Source: an uncultured Flavobacteriaceae bacterium (GTDB lineage: Bacteria; Bacteroidota; Bacteroidia; Flavobacteriales; Flavobacteriaceae). Taken from it: a stretch of DNA of 64,000 bases. Position numbers and translations under genes: made by a program. The stretch spans positions 124,001-188,000 of the forward strand of contig CANLUS010000007.1 in assembly GCA_947494325.1 (NCBI GenBank). Reading direction: 5' to 3'. Below the pieces are notes generated by a model. It did no database searches. It was given only the letters and a program-made list of their open reading frames with translations, and had not been told where the DNA came from. Of the stretch, positions 16,300 to 25,466 are shown piece by piece (positions within the stretch are counted from its first letter, which is position 1; every line of letters begins with the position of its first letter).

Positions 16300-17296
16300 A
16301 ACTATGAAATTCAAAAGAGTCTTCGAGAATGGAGGCTCTTTTTTTTATGATATTTTCATCAATTTTGAAACAAATCTGTTGCCCTGATTTTAGACTTTTT
16401 GTATGTTTAAAATAAACATTCCTATTATTAAAACTGACATTAACCAGAAAATGATCTCCATTAAAAAAAGACTGCTTTACCACAGCTTTGAAGTTGGATG
16501 ATTGCGCAAGCTCAATCTCATGTGGATAAATGATAACAACTCCAAATTTTTTGGAGTCTGTTACTTCTGATATTTTGAACTCGTTAAACTCATCAAAAAA
16601 AGAAGCTATCAAACTATTTTTAGGATGCTCATATAAATGTTTAGGACTATCAAATGCAATGGCCTCACCCTGATATAAAAACAGCATAGAATCAGCAAAA
16701 GAAACAATATCATGCTTGTCATGTGTAGCGACAACACACGTAATGTTCTGTTGTTTTAAATAACTATACAGACTTCTTCTTAAAGACTGTTTCTTTAAAT
16801 TGTCAATATGACTAAATGGTTCATCAAGCAATAAAATTTCTGGTTCTTTTGCGAGGGCCCTTGCCAAGGCAACACGTTGCTTTTGACCACCACTTAAGTA
16901 TTTGACTTTCGTTTTGGCTACTTCTTGCAATTCAACAATAGCTACCAATTCATCAATACGACGTTGTTTTTCGTTGAGATCTTCATTTGATAAAAATTTT
17001 CCTATGTTATTTTCGACGCTAGTAAAGGGCATCAAGTCAAATTCTTGAGAAACATATTTCATGTAATCCGGACCAGGAATTAGATTATATTCCGGACCTA
17101 AAATTTGATGCTTGTTCCAGAAAATAAACCCTCTGTTTAAATCGTATTCACCATACAGTAATTTGAGTAAAGTACTCTTACCAGAACCGCTTTCTCCTGC
17201 AATGGCAAGACATTCGCCTTTTGCAATAGAGAAATCAATATTCTTTAAAGTAAGCGCCCTATTATAACTAAAGTAAATGTTATTGACTTTAAGCAT
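16292..17296 (-). CDS. ABC transporter ATP-binding protein (spermidine/iron/sulfate importer-like)
   Basis: Complete nucleotide-binding domain: Walker A GESGSGKST at 34-42, signature LSGGQKQR, Walker B ILLLDEPFSHID, and the switch histidine in VVATHD. The C-terminal part (about 240-334) looks like a TOBE-type regulatory domain, as in PotA or FbpC. No permease or binding protein lies beside it, so its partner is encoded elsewhere or it has another role. The end of the gene overlaps the protease gene on the other strand and contains that gene's terminator. Confidence 0.88.
   Translation of the reverse strand: MLKVNNIYFSYNRALTLKNIDFSIAKGECLAIAGESGSGKSTLLKLLYGEYDLNRGFIFWNKHQILGPEYNLIPGPDYMKYVSQEFDLMPFTSVENNIGKFLSNEDLNEKQRRIDELVAIVELQEVAKTKVKYLSGGQKQRVALARALAKEPEILLLDEPFSHIDNLKKQSLRRSLYSYLKQQNITCVVATHDKHDIVSFADSMLFLYQGEAIAFDSPKHLYEHPKNSLIASFFDEFNEFKISEVTDSKKFGVVIIYPHEIELAQSSNFKAVVKQSFFNGDHFLVNVSFNNRNVYFKHTKSLKSGQQICFKIDENIIKKRASILEDSFEFHSSI
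16313..16346 (+). terminator. Terminator of the metalloprotease gene, inside the ABC coding region
   Basis: A 10-pair stem with G-U pairs (AAGAGTCTTC with GGAGGCTCTT) and a six-base loop is followed by a run of T. It begins 14 bases after the protease stop and lies within the last codons of the convergent ABC ATPase. Confidence 0.75.
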
Positions 17297-17308
17297 TGTT
17301 GAAAATAT

Positions 17309-17396
17309 ACGTCATTACGAGAAGTTTTTAAGTTCAACGCAATGAGTTCTTAATTTGACAGATTATAGTATATCTAACGAGATTCGCAATGACGTA
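17309..17396. repeat. REP/MITE-like intergenic element with CGTCATT ends
   Basis: The 88-base stretch begins TACGTCATTACGAGAA and ends, read on the other strand, TACGTCATTGCGAATCTCG, giving imperfect inverted ends. Similar CGTCATTGCGA palindromes occur as intergenic repeats in many bacteria. It fills almost the whole gap between the ABC gene and the prolyl oligopeptidase gene. It encodes nothing. Only one copy was noticed in this window. Confidence 0.55.
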
Positions 17397-17405
17397 GTAT
17401 GTTTT

Positions 17406-19550
17406 TTAGTCTTTATATTCTGATTTTAGTTCTTTAATACCCATGTTATATAGGGTAAATCCGAAGATGTCTGCATACTGCTCAATAGTCTTGCTTACAG
17501 GAGTTCCTGCACCGTGACCAGCATTAGTTTCAATTCTGATTATCGTTGGATTTTCTCCAGTTTGTTTGTCTTGCAGTTCAGCAGCAAATTTAAAACTATG
17601 TGCTGGTACCACGCGATCATCATGATCTCCTGTGGTCACCATTGTTGCCGGATATTGTACCCCTTCTTTTACATTATGAACAGGTGAATACCCTTTAATA
17701 TATTCGAACATTTCTTTACTTTCTTCAGAAGTTCCATAGTCATAAGCCCATCCAGCACCAGCAGTAAATGTATGATAACGTAACATGTCTAATACACCCA
17801 CAGCAGGAAGCGCTACCTTCATTAGATCTGGTCGCTGTGTCATCGTAGCACCGACTAATAAACCTCCATTTGATCCGCCTCTTATTGCCAAGAAGTCCGA
17901 AGAAGTATAGTTGTTTTCAATCAAGTATTCCGCAGCAGCGATAAAGTCATCAAATACATTTTGTTTTTGCATTTTAGTGCCTGCTTTATGCCATGCTTTT
18001 CCATATTCTCCACCGCCTCGTAAATTTGGAACTGCATAAATACCACCTTGCTCCATCCAAACAGAATTCGCAATACTAAAACTAGGTGTTAAGGATATAT
18101 TAAAACCTCCGTAACCGTATAAAATAGTTGGATTTTTACCATTAAGCTCGATACCTTTTTTATGCGTAATAATCATAGGAACTTTCGTGCCATCTTTCGA
18201 TGTGTAAAACACTTGGTTTGATTCATAATCATCCGAATTAAAGTCAATTTCAGGTTTCCAATATACGTCGTACTCACCCGAGTCGGCATCAAACTTATAC
18301 GTCGTTCCAGGAGTTTTGTAATTAGTAAAAGAAAAGTACATCTCTTTATCGTCTTTTTTACCACCAAAACCACCGGCGCTACCAACACCAGGTAATTGAA
18401 TCTCTCGAACTAATTTACCATCCATATCATACTGTATAACCTTCGAAACGGCATCGACCATATACTCGGCGAAGAAATAACCACCCCCAGATGAAGGACT
18501 TAATACATGTTCAGTCTCAGGAATAAAATCTTTCCAGTTTTCAGGTTGTGGATTTGCCGCATCTACAGTGACCACTTTTTGATTAGGAGCGTTACGATTC
18601 GTAACTAGATACAATTTACTTCCACGATTATCTGCAACATACGTGTCGCTATCTGTGTCATTCAAAATAGTAATCAGCTCACTATTTGGGTTCTCAAGAT
18701 CTTTTATAAATAATTTATTGCCAGAAGTAGAAGTGGAAGCCGTAAGCACCATATAGCGATCATCTTCTGTTAAATAAGCGCCAATGTATCTATGTTTTTG
18801 TTCTGGAGTTCCACCAAAAATCAACGCATCCTCTTTCTGAGAAGTTCCTAATTTATGATAGTATACTTTATGCTGGTCAGTTTTGGCGGAAAGTTCACTA
18901 CCCTTTGGCTTGTCATAACTAGAATAATAGAAGCCTTCATTTCCGCGCCAAGAAACACCACTAAATTTTACATCGATAATGGTATCTTCTTTGATTTCTT
19001 TAGTTTCAGCGTCCATGATGATAATCTTTCTCCAATCACTTCCTCCTTCAGAGATAGCATACGCCGCAATCTTACCATTTTTTGAAAATCGTAAAGAAGA
19101 AAGAGAAGTGGTTGCATCTTCAGAAAAAGTATTTGGATCTAAAAATACTTCAGCATCTCCATCACCTTTTTGACGATACACCACGTATTGATTTTGCAGA
19201 CCGTCATTTTTATAAAAATAAGTATACTCTCCTTCTTTAAAAGGGCGACCTAATTTTTCATAATTCCATAATTTTTCTAATCGATCTTTTAAGCTTTTTC
19301 GATACGGAATTTGATCTAAATACCCAAAAGTCACTTTGTTTTGTGATTCTACCCAAGCTCCAGTTTCATCTGACATATCATCTTCTAACCATCTATATGG
19401 ATCTTTCACATCGGTACCAAAGTACGTAGTTACGGTATCGACTTGTTTCGTTTCAGGATATGATAATGCCATTTCTGAGGGTGCTTTTTTTTCGGTGTTA
19501 CAAGAAAGAATAAGGAGTGCCGTAAGAAGCACAAAAAATAGATTTTTCAT
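17406..19550 (-). CDS. Prolyl oligopeptidase family (S9A) lipoprotein
   Basis: The 714-residue serine peptidase has a lipoprotein signal (LILSC at about 13-17), so it is probably anchored in an envelope membrane. Residues about 30-430 form the N-terminal region and beta-propeller; the C-terminal alpha/beta-hydrolase carries S560 in GGSNGGLL, an aspartate in GDHDDRV and H679 in NAGHGAG. The layout and length match prolyl endopeptidases, which cut short peptides after proline. It has its own -7 box and is separated from upstream lpdA by a terminator. Confidence 0.95.
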   Translation of the reverse strand: MKNLFFVLLTALLILSCNTEKKAPSEMALSYPETKQVDTVTTYFGTDVKDPYRWLEDDMSDETGAWVESQNKVTFGYLDQIPYRKSLKDRLEKLWNYEKLGRPFKEGEYTYFYKNDGLQNQYVVYRQKGDGDAEVFLDPNTFSEDATTSLSSLRFSKNGKIAAYAISEGGSDWRKIIIMDAETKEIKEDTIIDVKFSGVSWRGNEGFYYSSYDKPKGSELSAKTDQHKVYYHKLGTSQKEDALIFGGTPEQKHRYIGAYLTEDDRYMVLTASTSTSGNKLFIKDLENPNSELITILNDTDSDTYVADNRGSKLYLVTNRNAPNQKVVTVDAANPQPENWKDFIPETEHVLSPSSGGGYFFAEYMVDAVSKVIQYDMDGKLVREIQLPGVGSAGGFGGKKDDKEMYFSFTNYKTPGTTYKFDADSGEYDVYWKPEIDFNSDDYESNQVFYTSKDGTKVPMIITHKKGIELNGKNPTILYGYGGFNISLTPSFSIANSVWMEQGGIYAVPNLRGGGEYGKAWHKAGTKMQKQNVFDDFIAAAEYLIENNYTSSDFLAIRGGSNGGLLVGATMTQRPDLMKVALPAVGVLDMLRYHTFTAGAGWAYDYGTSEESKEMFEYIKGYSPVHNVKEGVQYPATMVTTGDHDDRVVPAHSFKFAAELQDKQTGENPTIIRIETNAGHGAGTPVSKTIEQYADIFGFTLYNMGIKELKSEYKD

Positions 19551-19581
19551 AAGTTTTGAATTAGATGAATTAGAACAAACA

Positions 19582-19589
19582 CAAAGCTA
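19582..19589 (-). promoter_or_regulatory. -7 box (TAGCTTTG) of the prolyl oligopeptidase gene
   Basis: Read on the minus strand it fits TAnnTTTG. It lies directly after the lpdA terminator and 31 bases before the ATG at 19550. Confidence 0.55.
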
Positions 19590-19590
19590 C

Positions 19591-19621
19591 TAAAAAAGGC
19601 ACACTATTGAGTATGCCTTTA
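19591..19621 (-). terminator. Terminator downstream of lpdA
   Basis: Arms AAAGGCA and TGCCTTT close a stem with one mismatch, followed on the minus strand by a T run. It separates lpdA from the prolyl oligopeptidase gene. Confidence 0.75.
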
Positions 19622-19673
19622 TCTTCTAACAAAACTTTAACAATTCTTTTAAGAATTTACTTCTTTTTTTGGA

Positions 19674-21080
19674 TTAGCTATGTAGAGCTCTTTTACCAGT
19701 TGCATCTAAGGCTGCTTCTTTAACCGCTTCGGCATATGTTGGATGTGCATGACTCATACGTGCAATGTCTTCGGCAGAAGCCCTAAATTCCATAGCTGTG
19801 ACAGCTTCGGCAATGAGATCAGCAACGCGAGCCCCAACCATATGTACCCCTAAGACTTCATCAGTCGTAGCGTCGGCCAATATCTTCACAAAACCATCAA
19901 TATCTCCACTGGCTCTAGATCTTCCTAGAGCACGCATTGAAAATTGACCAGATTTGTAATTTACCCCAGCTTCTTTTAATTCTTCTTCTGTTTTTCCAAC
20001 TGCAGCTACTTCTGGCCATGTATATACAACACCTGGAATTAAATTGTAATCAATATGTGGTTTTTGACCAGCAATCGTTTCTGCAACAAAAACACCTTCT
20101 TCTTCTGCTTTATGGGCCAACATAGCACCTTTTACAACATCACCAATCGCATAAATAGTAGCTATATTAGTTCGTAAATGTGCGTTTACTTCAACCTGTC
20201 CTCTTTCACTTAACGTTACTCCCGCTTTCTCTAATCCTAAACCATCTGTATAGGGTTTTCGTCCAACAGAAACTAAACAATAATCTCCTTTAAACTCGAC
20301 AGGATTTCCTTTCTTATCATCAGCTGTAATAGTTACCTCTTTTGCAGAAGTTTTTACCCCAGTTACTTTATGTTTTGTGTAAAATTTTACACCTTGTTTT
20401 TTGAGTACTTTTTGTAATTCTTTTGATAAGGAAGCATCCATGGTCGGGATAATTCTATCCATATATTCTATGACAGAAACTTCGGCACCTAATCTTTTAT
20501 ATACCTGTCCTAATTCAAGACCAATTACGCCACCTCCGATTACAACCATGTGCTTTGGAATTTCCTTTAAACTCAACGCCTCTGTTGAGGTAATAACACG
20601 TTTTTTGTCAAGCTTAATAAATGGCAATGTTGATGGTTTTGAACCTGTAGCAATAATGATATTTTTTGCCTCTATTTCTTCAGATTTACCATCCGCTTTA
20701 GCGATATTAATATGAGTAGCATCTTTGAATGAACCTACACCATTATAAACAGTAATTTTATTTTTGTCCATTAAATATTGAATACCTGAAGTGTTCGTAT
20801 CAACCACATTTTGTTTACGAGCAATCATTTTTTCTAGATTGGCCTTCACGTCTCCAGAAATCTCAATACCATGTTCTTCAAAATGTGTAATTGCATCATG
20901 ATAATGATGCGAGGAATCTAATAGTGCTTTAGATGGAATACAACCTACGTTTAAACAGGTGCCTCCCAATGTATTGTATTTTTCGATTATGGCAGTTTTC
21001 ATGCCTAATTGCGCACAGCGGATCGCTGCTACATAACCTCCAGGTCCAGAGCCAATAACGGCTACATCATATGTACTCAT
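19674..21080 (-). CDS. lpdA: Dihydrolipoyl dehydrogenase
   Basis: The E3 flavoprotein of the 2-oxoacid dehydrogenase and glycine cleavage complexes re-oxidises dihydrolipoamide with NAD. The 468-residue protein has the FAD motif GSGPGGY at 10-16, the redox disulfide C42/C47 in GGTCLNVGCIPSK, an NAD motif GGGVIGLE, the second FAD motif YAIGD, and the C-terminal HAHPTYAE with the catalytic histidine. No complex partner lies beside it. It has its own promoter and terminator. Confidence 0.97.
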   Translation of the reverse strand: MSTYDVAVIGSGPGGYVAAIRCAQLGMKTAIIEKYNTLGGTCLNVGCIPSKALLDSSHHYHDAITHFEEHGIEISGDVKANLEKMIARKQNVVDTNTSGIQYLMDKNKITVYNGVGSFKDATHINIAKADGKSEEIEAKNIIIATGSKPSTLPFIKLDKKRVITSTEALSLKEIPKHMVVIGGGVIGLELGQVYKRLGAEVSVIEYMDRIIPTMDASLSKELQKVLKKQGVKFYTKHKVTGVKTSAKEVTITADDKKGNPVEFKGDYCLVSVGRKPYTDGLGLEKAGVTLSERGQVEVNAHLRTNIATIYAIGDVVKGAMLAHKAEEEGVFVAETIAGQKPHIDYNLIPGVVYTWPEVAAVGKTEEELKEAGVNYKSGQFSMRALGRSRASGDIDGFVKILADATTDEVLGVHMVGARVADLIAEAVTAMEFRASAEDIARMSHAHPTYAEAVKEAALDATGKRALHS

Positions 21081-21102
21081 ACGTTTTTTAGATTTTGAAT
21101 AA

Positions 21103-21110
21103 CAAAAGTA
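21103..21110 (-). promoter_or_regulatory. -7 box (TACTTTTG) of lpdA
   Basis: On the minus strand it fits TAnnTTTG and ends 22 bases before the lpdA ATG. Confidence 0.5.
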
Positions 21111-21220
21111 GTATAAATTGTTTACTTCTTAAATACGTTTTATAAGCTAATTAATTGTGCAGGTATTACATTTTTAGTTTTATTTTGATTGAAATAATAT
21201 GATGGCTCAAGCGAATCTGT

Positions 21221-21228
21221 TAACTTTG
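21221..21228 (+). promoter_or_regulatory. -7 box (TAACTTTG) of the MATE gene
   Basis: A full TAnnTTTG match 23 bases before the TTG start at 21252. No ATG occurs between it and the coding region, which supports the TTG start. Confidence 0.5.
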
Positions 21229-21251
21229 CTGACTTAATAGTTGCACCGACC

Positions 21252-22634
21252 TTGAACCTTCAAAAATATACTTCTGAATTCCGCTATAATCTTAAGCTAG
21301 CGTACCCTGTAATGTTGGGTATGATAGGTCATACTTTAGTAGGATTAGTTGATAATATAATGGTAGGTCAATTGGGTACTGCCGAATTAGCGGCAGTATC
21401 TCTTGGGAACAGTTTTGTGTTCATCGCAATGTCTTTAGGTATCGGTTTCTCTACGGCGATCACGCCATTAGTTGCCGAAGCAGACGGTGAAAACAATATA
21501 GAAAAAGGAAAGCAAGCCTTTAATCACGGAATATTTTTATGTACTATTCTTGGAATTGTATTGTTTGGTCTTATCATACTGATAAAACCTTTAATGTATT
21601 ATATGAGTCAACCAGAAGAGGTCGTGAAGCTGGCAATGCCATATCTTAACTTGGTAGCTTTTTCGTTGATTCCGTTGATCATGTTTCAAGGGTTTAAGCA
21701 ATTTACTGACGGCCTGTCTCAAACAAAGTATGCCATGTGGGCAACTATTTTGGCCAACATTATTAATGTAATGTTGAATTATGTGTTGATTTTTGGAAAG
21801 TTTGGATTTCCTGAAATGGGCATAATTGGTGCCGCCATCGGAACCTTAATTTCTAGAATTGTCATGGTGCTTTTTATATGGGGATTATTGAAATCAAAGA
21901 AAAAATTTAAACCATATGTAGAGCGATTTAGTTTTGGGAATATTAAAAATAATATTCTTAAAAAGATTATCAACCTCGGTTTTCCTTCAGCCTTGCAAAT
22001 GTTGTTTGAAGTTGCAGTATTTACCGCGGCTATTTGGCTTTCGGGAGCATTGGGTAAGAATCCGCAAGCGGCAAACCAAATTGCACTAAACCTCTCATCA
22101 ATGACATTTATGATTGCTATGGGCTTAGGTGTCGTTGCAATGATTCGAGTTGGTAATCAAAAAGGACTAAGACATTTTAAAGATTTAAGACGGATTGCCC
22201 TTTCTATATTTTTATTAGTTTTTTTATTAGATGTTGTTTTTGCTGCGTTATTCTTCATATTCAATACCCAGTTGCCTAGACTTTATGTAGATGAGCACGA
22301 TTTAGTAAATCAATTAGATAATTTTGAGGTGATTGCAATTGCAGCAAAACTATTATTAGTGGCTTCTGTTTTTCAAATTTCTGATGGAGTCCAGGTAGTA
22401 GTTTTGGGAGCGTTACGCGGATTGCAAGATGTTAAGATACCAACGTTAATTACTTTTATTGCTTATTGGATTATCGGTTTTCCGATAAGTTACTTTCTTG
22501 GTAAAGAAGAGGTTTACGGAAGTACAGGAATTTGGATAGGGCTATTGGCAGGACTCACGGCTTCGGCAATTATGTTGTATATTCGATTTAATTACTTAAC
22601 TAAAAAATTAATTATTCAAAATAGTAGCAGCTAA
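21252..22634 (+). CDS. MATE family multidrug/metabolite efflux transporter
   Basis: The 460-residue integral membrane protein has about 12 helices. Its N-terminus (LAYPVMLGMIGHTLVGLVDNIMVGQLGT, read as two pieces) is typical of NorM-like MATE exporters, which couple drug or metabolite export to sodium or proton entry. The start is TTG; the first in-frame ATG would remove the beginning of the first helix. It is followed without a gap by the flippase gene (TAAATG), so the two are co-transcribed. Confidence 0.93.
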   Translation: MNLQKYTSEFRYNLKLAYPVMLGMIGHTLVGLVDNIMVGQLGTAELAAVSLGNSFVFIAMSLGIGFSTAITPLVAEADGENNIEKGKQAFNHGIFLCTILGIVLFGLIILIKPLMYYMSQPEEVVKLAMPYLNLVAFSLIPLIMFQGFKQFTDGLSQTKYAMWATILANIINVMLNYVLIFGKFGFPEMGIIGAAIGTLISRIVMVLFIWGLLKSKKKFKPYVERFSFGNIKNNILKKIINLGFPSALQMLFEVAVFTAAIWLSGALGKNPQAANQIALNLSSMTFMIAMGLGVVAMIRVGNQKGLRHFKDLRRIALSIFLLVFLLDVVFAALFFIFNTQLPRLYVDEHDLVNQLDNFEVIAIAAKLLLVASVFQISDGVQVVVLGALRGLQDVKIPTLITFIAYWIIGFPISYFLGKEEVYGSTGIWIGLLAGLTASAIMLYIRFNYLTKKLIIQNSSS

Positions 22635-24089
22635 ATGGGTATTGTTTTAAATCAGTCTTTTAAAAACACACTTGTACTGTTTCTTGGGTTTGCCATCGGA
22701 GGTATTAATGTCCTTTTTCTTTACACGCATTTTTTAGAGGATGATTATTACGGGTTAGTGACTTTTCTTCTGTCGACTGCAAGTATATTATTACCGCTAC
22801 TTGTTTTTGGAATGCAACATACTGTGATTAAATTTTTTAGTGCTTATAAGACAAAGAAAGAGCAAGATGAGTTTTTAATGAGTACGCTAATTGTGCCCTT
22901 ACTCATCATTATTCCTTTAGGTTTCATTGGAATGATGGCTTATGAAGCCATTGCAAATTGGCTGTCTCAAGAAAACGCTATTATAAAACCATATGCATAC
23001 CTTATTTTTTTGGTGGCCATTTTCATGGGATATTTCGAGGTGTTCTATTCATGGACCAAAATTAGAATGCAATCGGTTTTTGGAAATTTTATTAAAGAAA
23101 TATTTGCGAGAATTTCAACAACTTTTTTATTGATCGCAGTGTATTTTGAGGTATTAACTAATGAAGAGTTTATATACGCCATTACCATTGTTTACTTCGT
23201 TCGAATGTTGCTTATGATAGGATATGCCTTATTCATTTATAGGCCGGCTCTTGTTTTTAAATTACCTCAAAATTTCAAAGAAATTGTTTCCTATTCTTTG
23301 TATATCATCTTAGCCGGGTCGGCAGCAACTATTTTATTAGAAATAGACAAGTTTATGATTCCTCAGCTGAAACAAATAGCGCAAGTTGCTTACTATTCTG
23401 TGGGTATTTATATTGCATCAGTGGTTGCAATTCCGTCAAGAGCAATGCAGCAGATTATCAATCCGATTACGGCAAAAGAATTGAATGCGAATAATTTAGA
23501 TGAAGTGGCAAGCTTATATAAGAAAAGTTCGATTAATCTGTTAGTTGCGGGTGGATTACTATTCTTACTGATTAACTTGAATGTGAAAGATTTATATCTG
23601 ATTATTGATAAGCCCGAATTTTCTGTTGGAGTACTGATTGTTTTATTAATTTCTATCGCCGAATTGTATAAGTTGTCACTTGGAACTAATGGAGCCATTT
23701 TAGTGAACTCAAAATACTATAAAGTGTTTTTTTATTTTTCGATTGCAATGGCGGCATCTGTGATTATATTAAATAAATTGCTGATCAATTCATTGGGTAT
23801 AGATGGAGCGGCATTGGCAACCCTTATTGTAGTACTTATTTTTAGTACGATTAAGATTGTATATATCCAACGAAAAATGAAGATGCAACCGTTTTCAAGA
23901 AGCACAGTTGTGGTGTTGTGTGTTATTGGTGGGATATTTTTAGGTTTTTATTTCTGGAATTTTTCATTTCATCCTATTATTAATATTGTGCTGAAAACGT
24001 TGCTGGTTACTGTCGTTTATGGAATTGCCATAATCAAGTTGAAAGTTTCTAGTGATATTCAGGAGGTTTATACGAAATACGTCAAATAA
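22635..24089 (+). CDS. Polysaccharide/oligosaccharide flippase-like membrane protein
   Basis: The 484-residue protein has about 12-14 hydrophobic helices and belongs to the MVF/Wzx-like superfamily: the N-terminal FKNTLVLFLGFAIGGINVLF and the central ILLEIDKFMIPQL are characteristic. Such proteins flip lipid-linked sugars across the inner membrane. No glycosyltransferases are nearby, so the substrate is not suggested by context. It is in one operon with the MATE gene and ends at a strong terminator. Confidence 0.85.
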   Translation: MGIVLNQSFKNTLVLFLGFAIGGINVLFLYTHFLEDDYYGLVTFLLSTASILLPLLVFGMQHTVIKFFSAYKTKKEQDEFLMSTLIVPLLIIIPLGFIGMMAYEAIANWLSQENAIIKPYAYLIFLVAIFMGYFEVFYSWTKIRMQSVFGNFIKEIFARISTTFLLIAVYFEVLTNEEFIYAITIVYFVRMLLMIGYALFIYRPALVFKLPQNFKEIVSYSLYIILAGSAATILLEIDKFMIPQLKQIAQVAYYSVGIYIASVVAIPSRAMQQIINPITAKELNANNLDEVASLYKKSSINLLVAGGLLFLLINLNVKDLYLIIDKPEFSVGVLIVLLISIAELYKLSLGTNGAILVNSKYYKVFFYFSIAMAASVIILNKLLINSLGIDGAALATLIVVLIFSTIKIVYIQRKMKMQPFSRSTVVVLCVIGGIFLGFYFWNFSFHPIINIVLKTLLVTVVYGIAIIKLKVSSDIQEVYTKYVK

Positions 24090-24090
24090 A

Positions 24091-24120
24091 AAATCCTGCA
24101 GCTGAACCACAGGATTTTTT
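24091..24120. terminator. Bidirectional terminator between flippase and secreted repeat protein
   Basis: Arms AAATCCTG and CAGGATTT with an 11-base loop, followed by T residues on the plus strand. It lies between two convergent genes. Confidence 0.75.
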
Positions 24121-24126
24121 CTTCAT

Positions 24127-24843
24127 CTACTTTCTTCTTTTTCTATTTTTTAGGTCGTCATCGTCGTCATAATCTTTTAATTTCTTTCGTTTGATGATCT
24201 CACCTTTTTGGTAACCTTTTTTATATCCTTTCTTACCTTTTTTTGATTTATAATAGTAATAGTCATCATCTTCTCCATGATTTTCATAATAGTCATAGAA
24301 ATCATCGTTGAAGAAGAAATCATCATTGTAATCAAAGATAGATGCAATAAAACGATCTGTTCTGAAATGATTATACCTATGCTTTACTTGTCCGAAATAT
24401 CTCACATTTCCATAATGATCATACTTAATTCTTAAACCACCAACTCTCGTCATTTTTCTTCTTCTATAGTCAATGAAAATTGATCCAATTCTAGACACTT
24501 TACCATGTCTATTATAACTGATATATGTATTCCCGATTCGTCTAATGCTTCCATCAAAGTTCCTTGAAATTCGTACACGACTATTCGGGACTCTTTTCTT
24601 ATATCTGCGTCCGTTTCGATACACATAATGTGTTGTGAAATGACCTCTTCGGGTATTCGTATTAAAATCGAATTCTCCGTCAGGGTACACATAAAACTTA
24701 ATTCCTTTTTCGAAAAACTGAATCGGTTTTACGCGGTAACGATTATAATAATCCTTTTTGCTGTTTGTTTTTACTCCGTCTGAGGCTTCAACAGTAGAAA
24801 CCATCATGAGCATACCTAAAAATAATAGTAGTCCTTTTTTCAT
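24127..24843 (-). CDS. Secreted Tyr/Arg-rich beta-repeat protein with acidic-basic tail
   Basis: I do not recognise a named family. The 238-residue protein has a signal peptide (1-20, ending TVEAS). Residues about 95-160 contain three tandem units with the pattern hydrophobic-x-Y-x-x-x-G-x-V/M-x-R-I/V-G: ISYNRHGKVSRIG, IDYRRRKMTRVG and IKYDHYGNVRYFG. The last third alternates DDFFFNDDFYDYY-like acidic aromatic stretches with lysine-rich ones and ends DDDDDLKNRKRRK. It looks like a surface or periplasmic structural protein that might bind metal or polyanions; this is only inference. Confidence 0.7.
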   Translation of the reverse strand: MKKGLLLFLGMLMMVSTVEASDGVKTNSKKDYYNRYRVKPIQFFEKGIKFYVYPDGEFDFNTNTRRGHFTTHYVYRNGRRYKKRVPNSRVRISRNFDGSIRRIGNTYISYNRHGKVSRIGSIFIDYRRRKMTRVGGLRIKYDHYGNVRYFGQVKHRYNHFRTDRFIASIFDYNDDFFFNDDFYDYYENHGEDDDYYYYKSKKGKKGYKKGYQKGEIIKRKKLKDYDDDDDLKNRKRRK

Positions 24844-24921
24844 AATACATGGTTTTAAGGATTATGCCTACTCTATAAGTTTTTCGGCTTCCACTTGTTA
24901 TTTGAATTTCAAAGAGCGTGC

Positions 24922-24929
24922 CAAAAATA
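24922..24929 (-). promoter_or_regulatory. -7 box (TATTTTTG) of the secreted repeat protein gene
   Basis: On the minus strand it fits TAnnTTTG, 78 bases before the ATG at 24843, giving a leader of about 75 bases. Confidence 0.45.
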
Positions 24930-25040
24930 TACAAAATCATTTAAATATTTGATAATCAGTAACTTAAATTAAATTTTGTCGTTTTTATTTTGTTTAACAA
25001 ATTTTAATTTTTTTTTAACACTTTGATATGCTGATTGTAT

Positions 25041-25048
25041 TATATTTG
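25041..25048 (+). promoter_or_regulatory. -7 box (TATATTTG) upstream of the carbon-transport genes
   Basis: A full TAnnTTTG match 27 bases before the ATG at 25076. A TTTGA element lies a little upstream, at closer spacing than usual. Confidence 0.5.
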
Positions 25049-25075
25049 CCCTCATTCAACATAACCAACTAAAAA

Positions 25076-25375
25076 ATGTTTCGAAAAGGTATCGCCTTAT
25101 TTTTTCTTACTGTATTTCTAATATCGGCAATGGCTCCGACAATTTTATCGTTCGTAGATGGTAATTCGGAGATTTGTTTATTGATAGATATGGGTGAAGA
25201 GGAAAGTAAAGAAAAGGAAGCCTCTAAAGATGCCGAAACAAAAATAGTCCATCTATCGAATACAAATCTATCTCTTTATGGTTTGGGCCTTTCAGATGCC
25301 ATGGGCTACTATCTGAAAAATTATTCAAAACCTTATTTGAATTTAGTTTCTCCTCCCCCCGAACAAAACGTATAA
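25076..25375 (+). CDS. Small secreted or membrane-anchored hypothetical protein
   Basis: I do not recognise a family. The 99-residue protein has one N-terminal hydrophobic segment (about 5-28), then a very acidic stretch (MGEEESKEKEASKDAE), and ends in SPPPEQNV. The gene has its own -7 box and lies 91 bases before the SulP transporter gene. It may be a small accessory or regulator of that transporter, but nothing in the sequence proves this. Confidence 0.6.
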   Translation: MFRKGIALFFLTVFLISAMAPTILSFVDGNSEICLLIDMGEEESKEKEASKDAETKIVHLSNTNLSLYGLGLSDAMGYYLKNYSKPYLNLVSPPPEQNV

Positions 25376-25466
25376 TAAAACGCATTTTTCGGTCAATATG
25401 TATTGACCTCAATTAAAGTAAAATTTCTCTTAATACTACATTAAGGGACAAAAATATTATTGTTAT

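Noticed and set aside
24450-24692. Minus-strand open frame inside the secreted repeat protein gene
   Set aside because: It overlaps fully a gene with signal peptide and repeats, and its own sequence resembles no protein.
25000-25020. A run of T and A bases upstream of 25076 looked like a terminator tail
   Set aside because: No stem of useful length precedes it on either strand.
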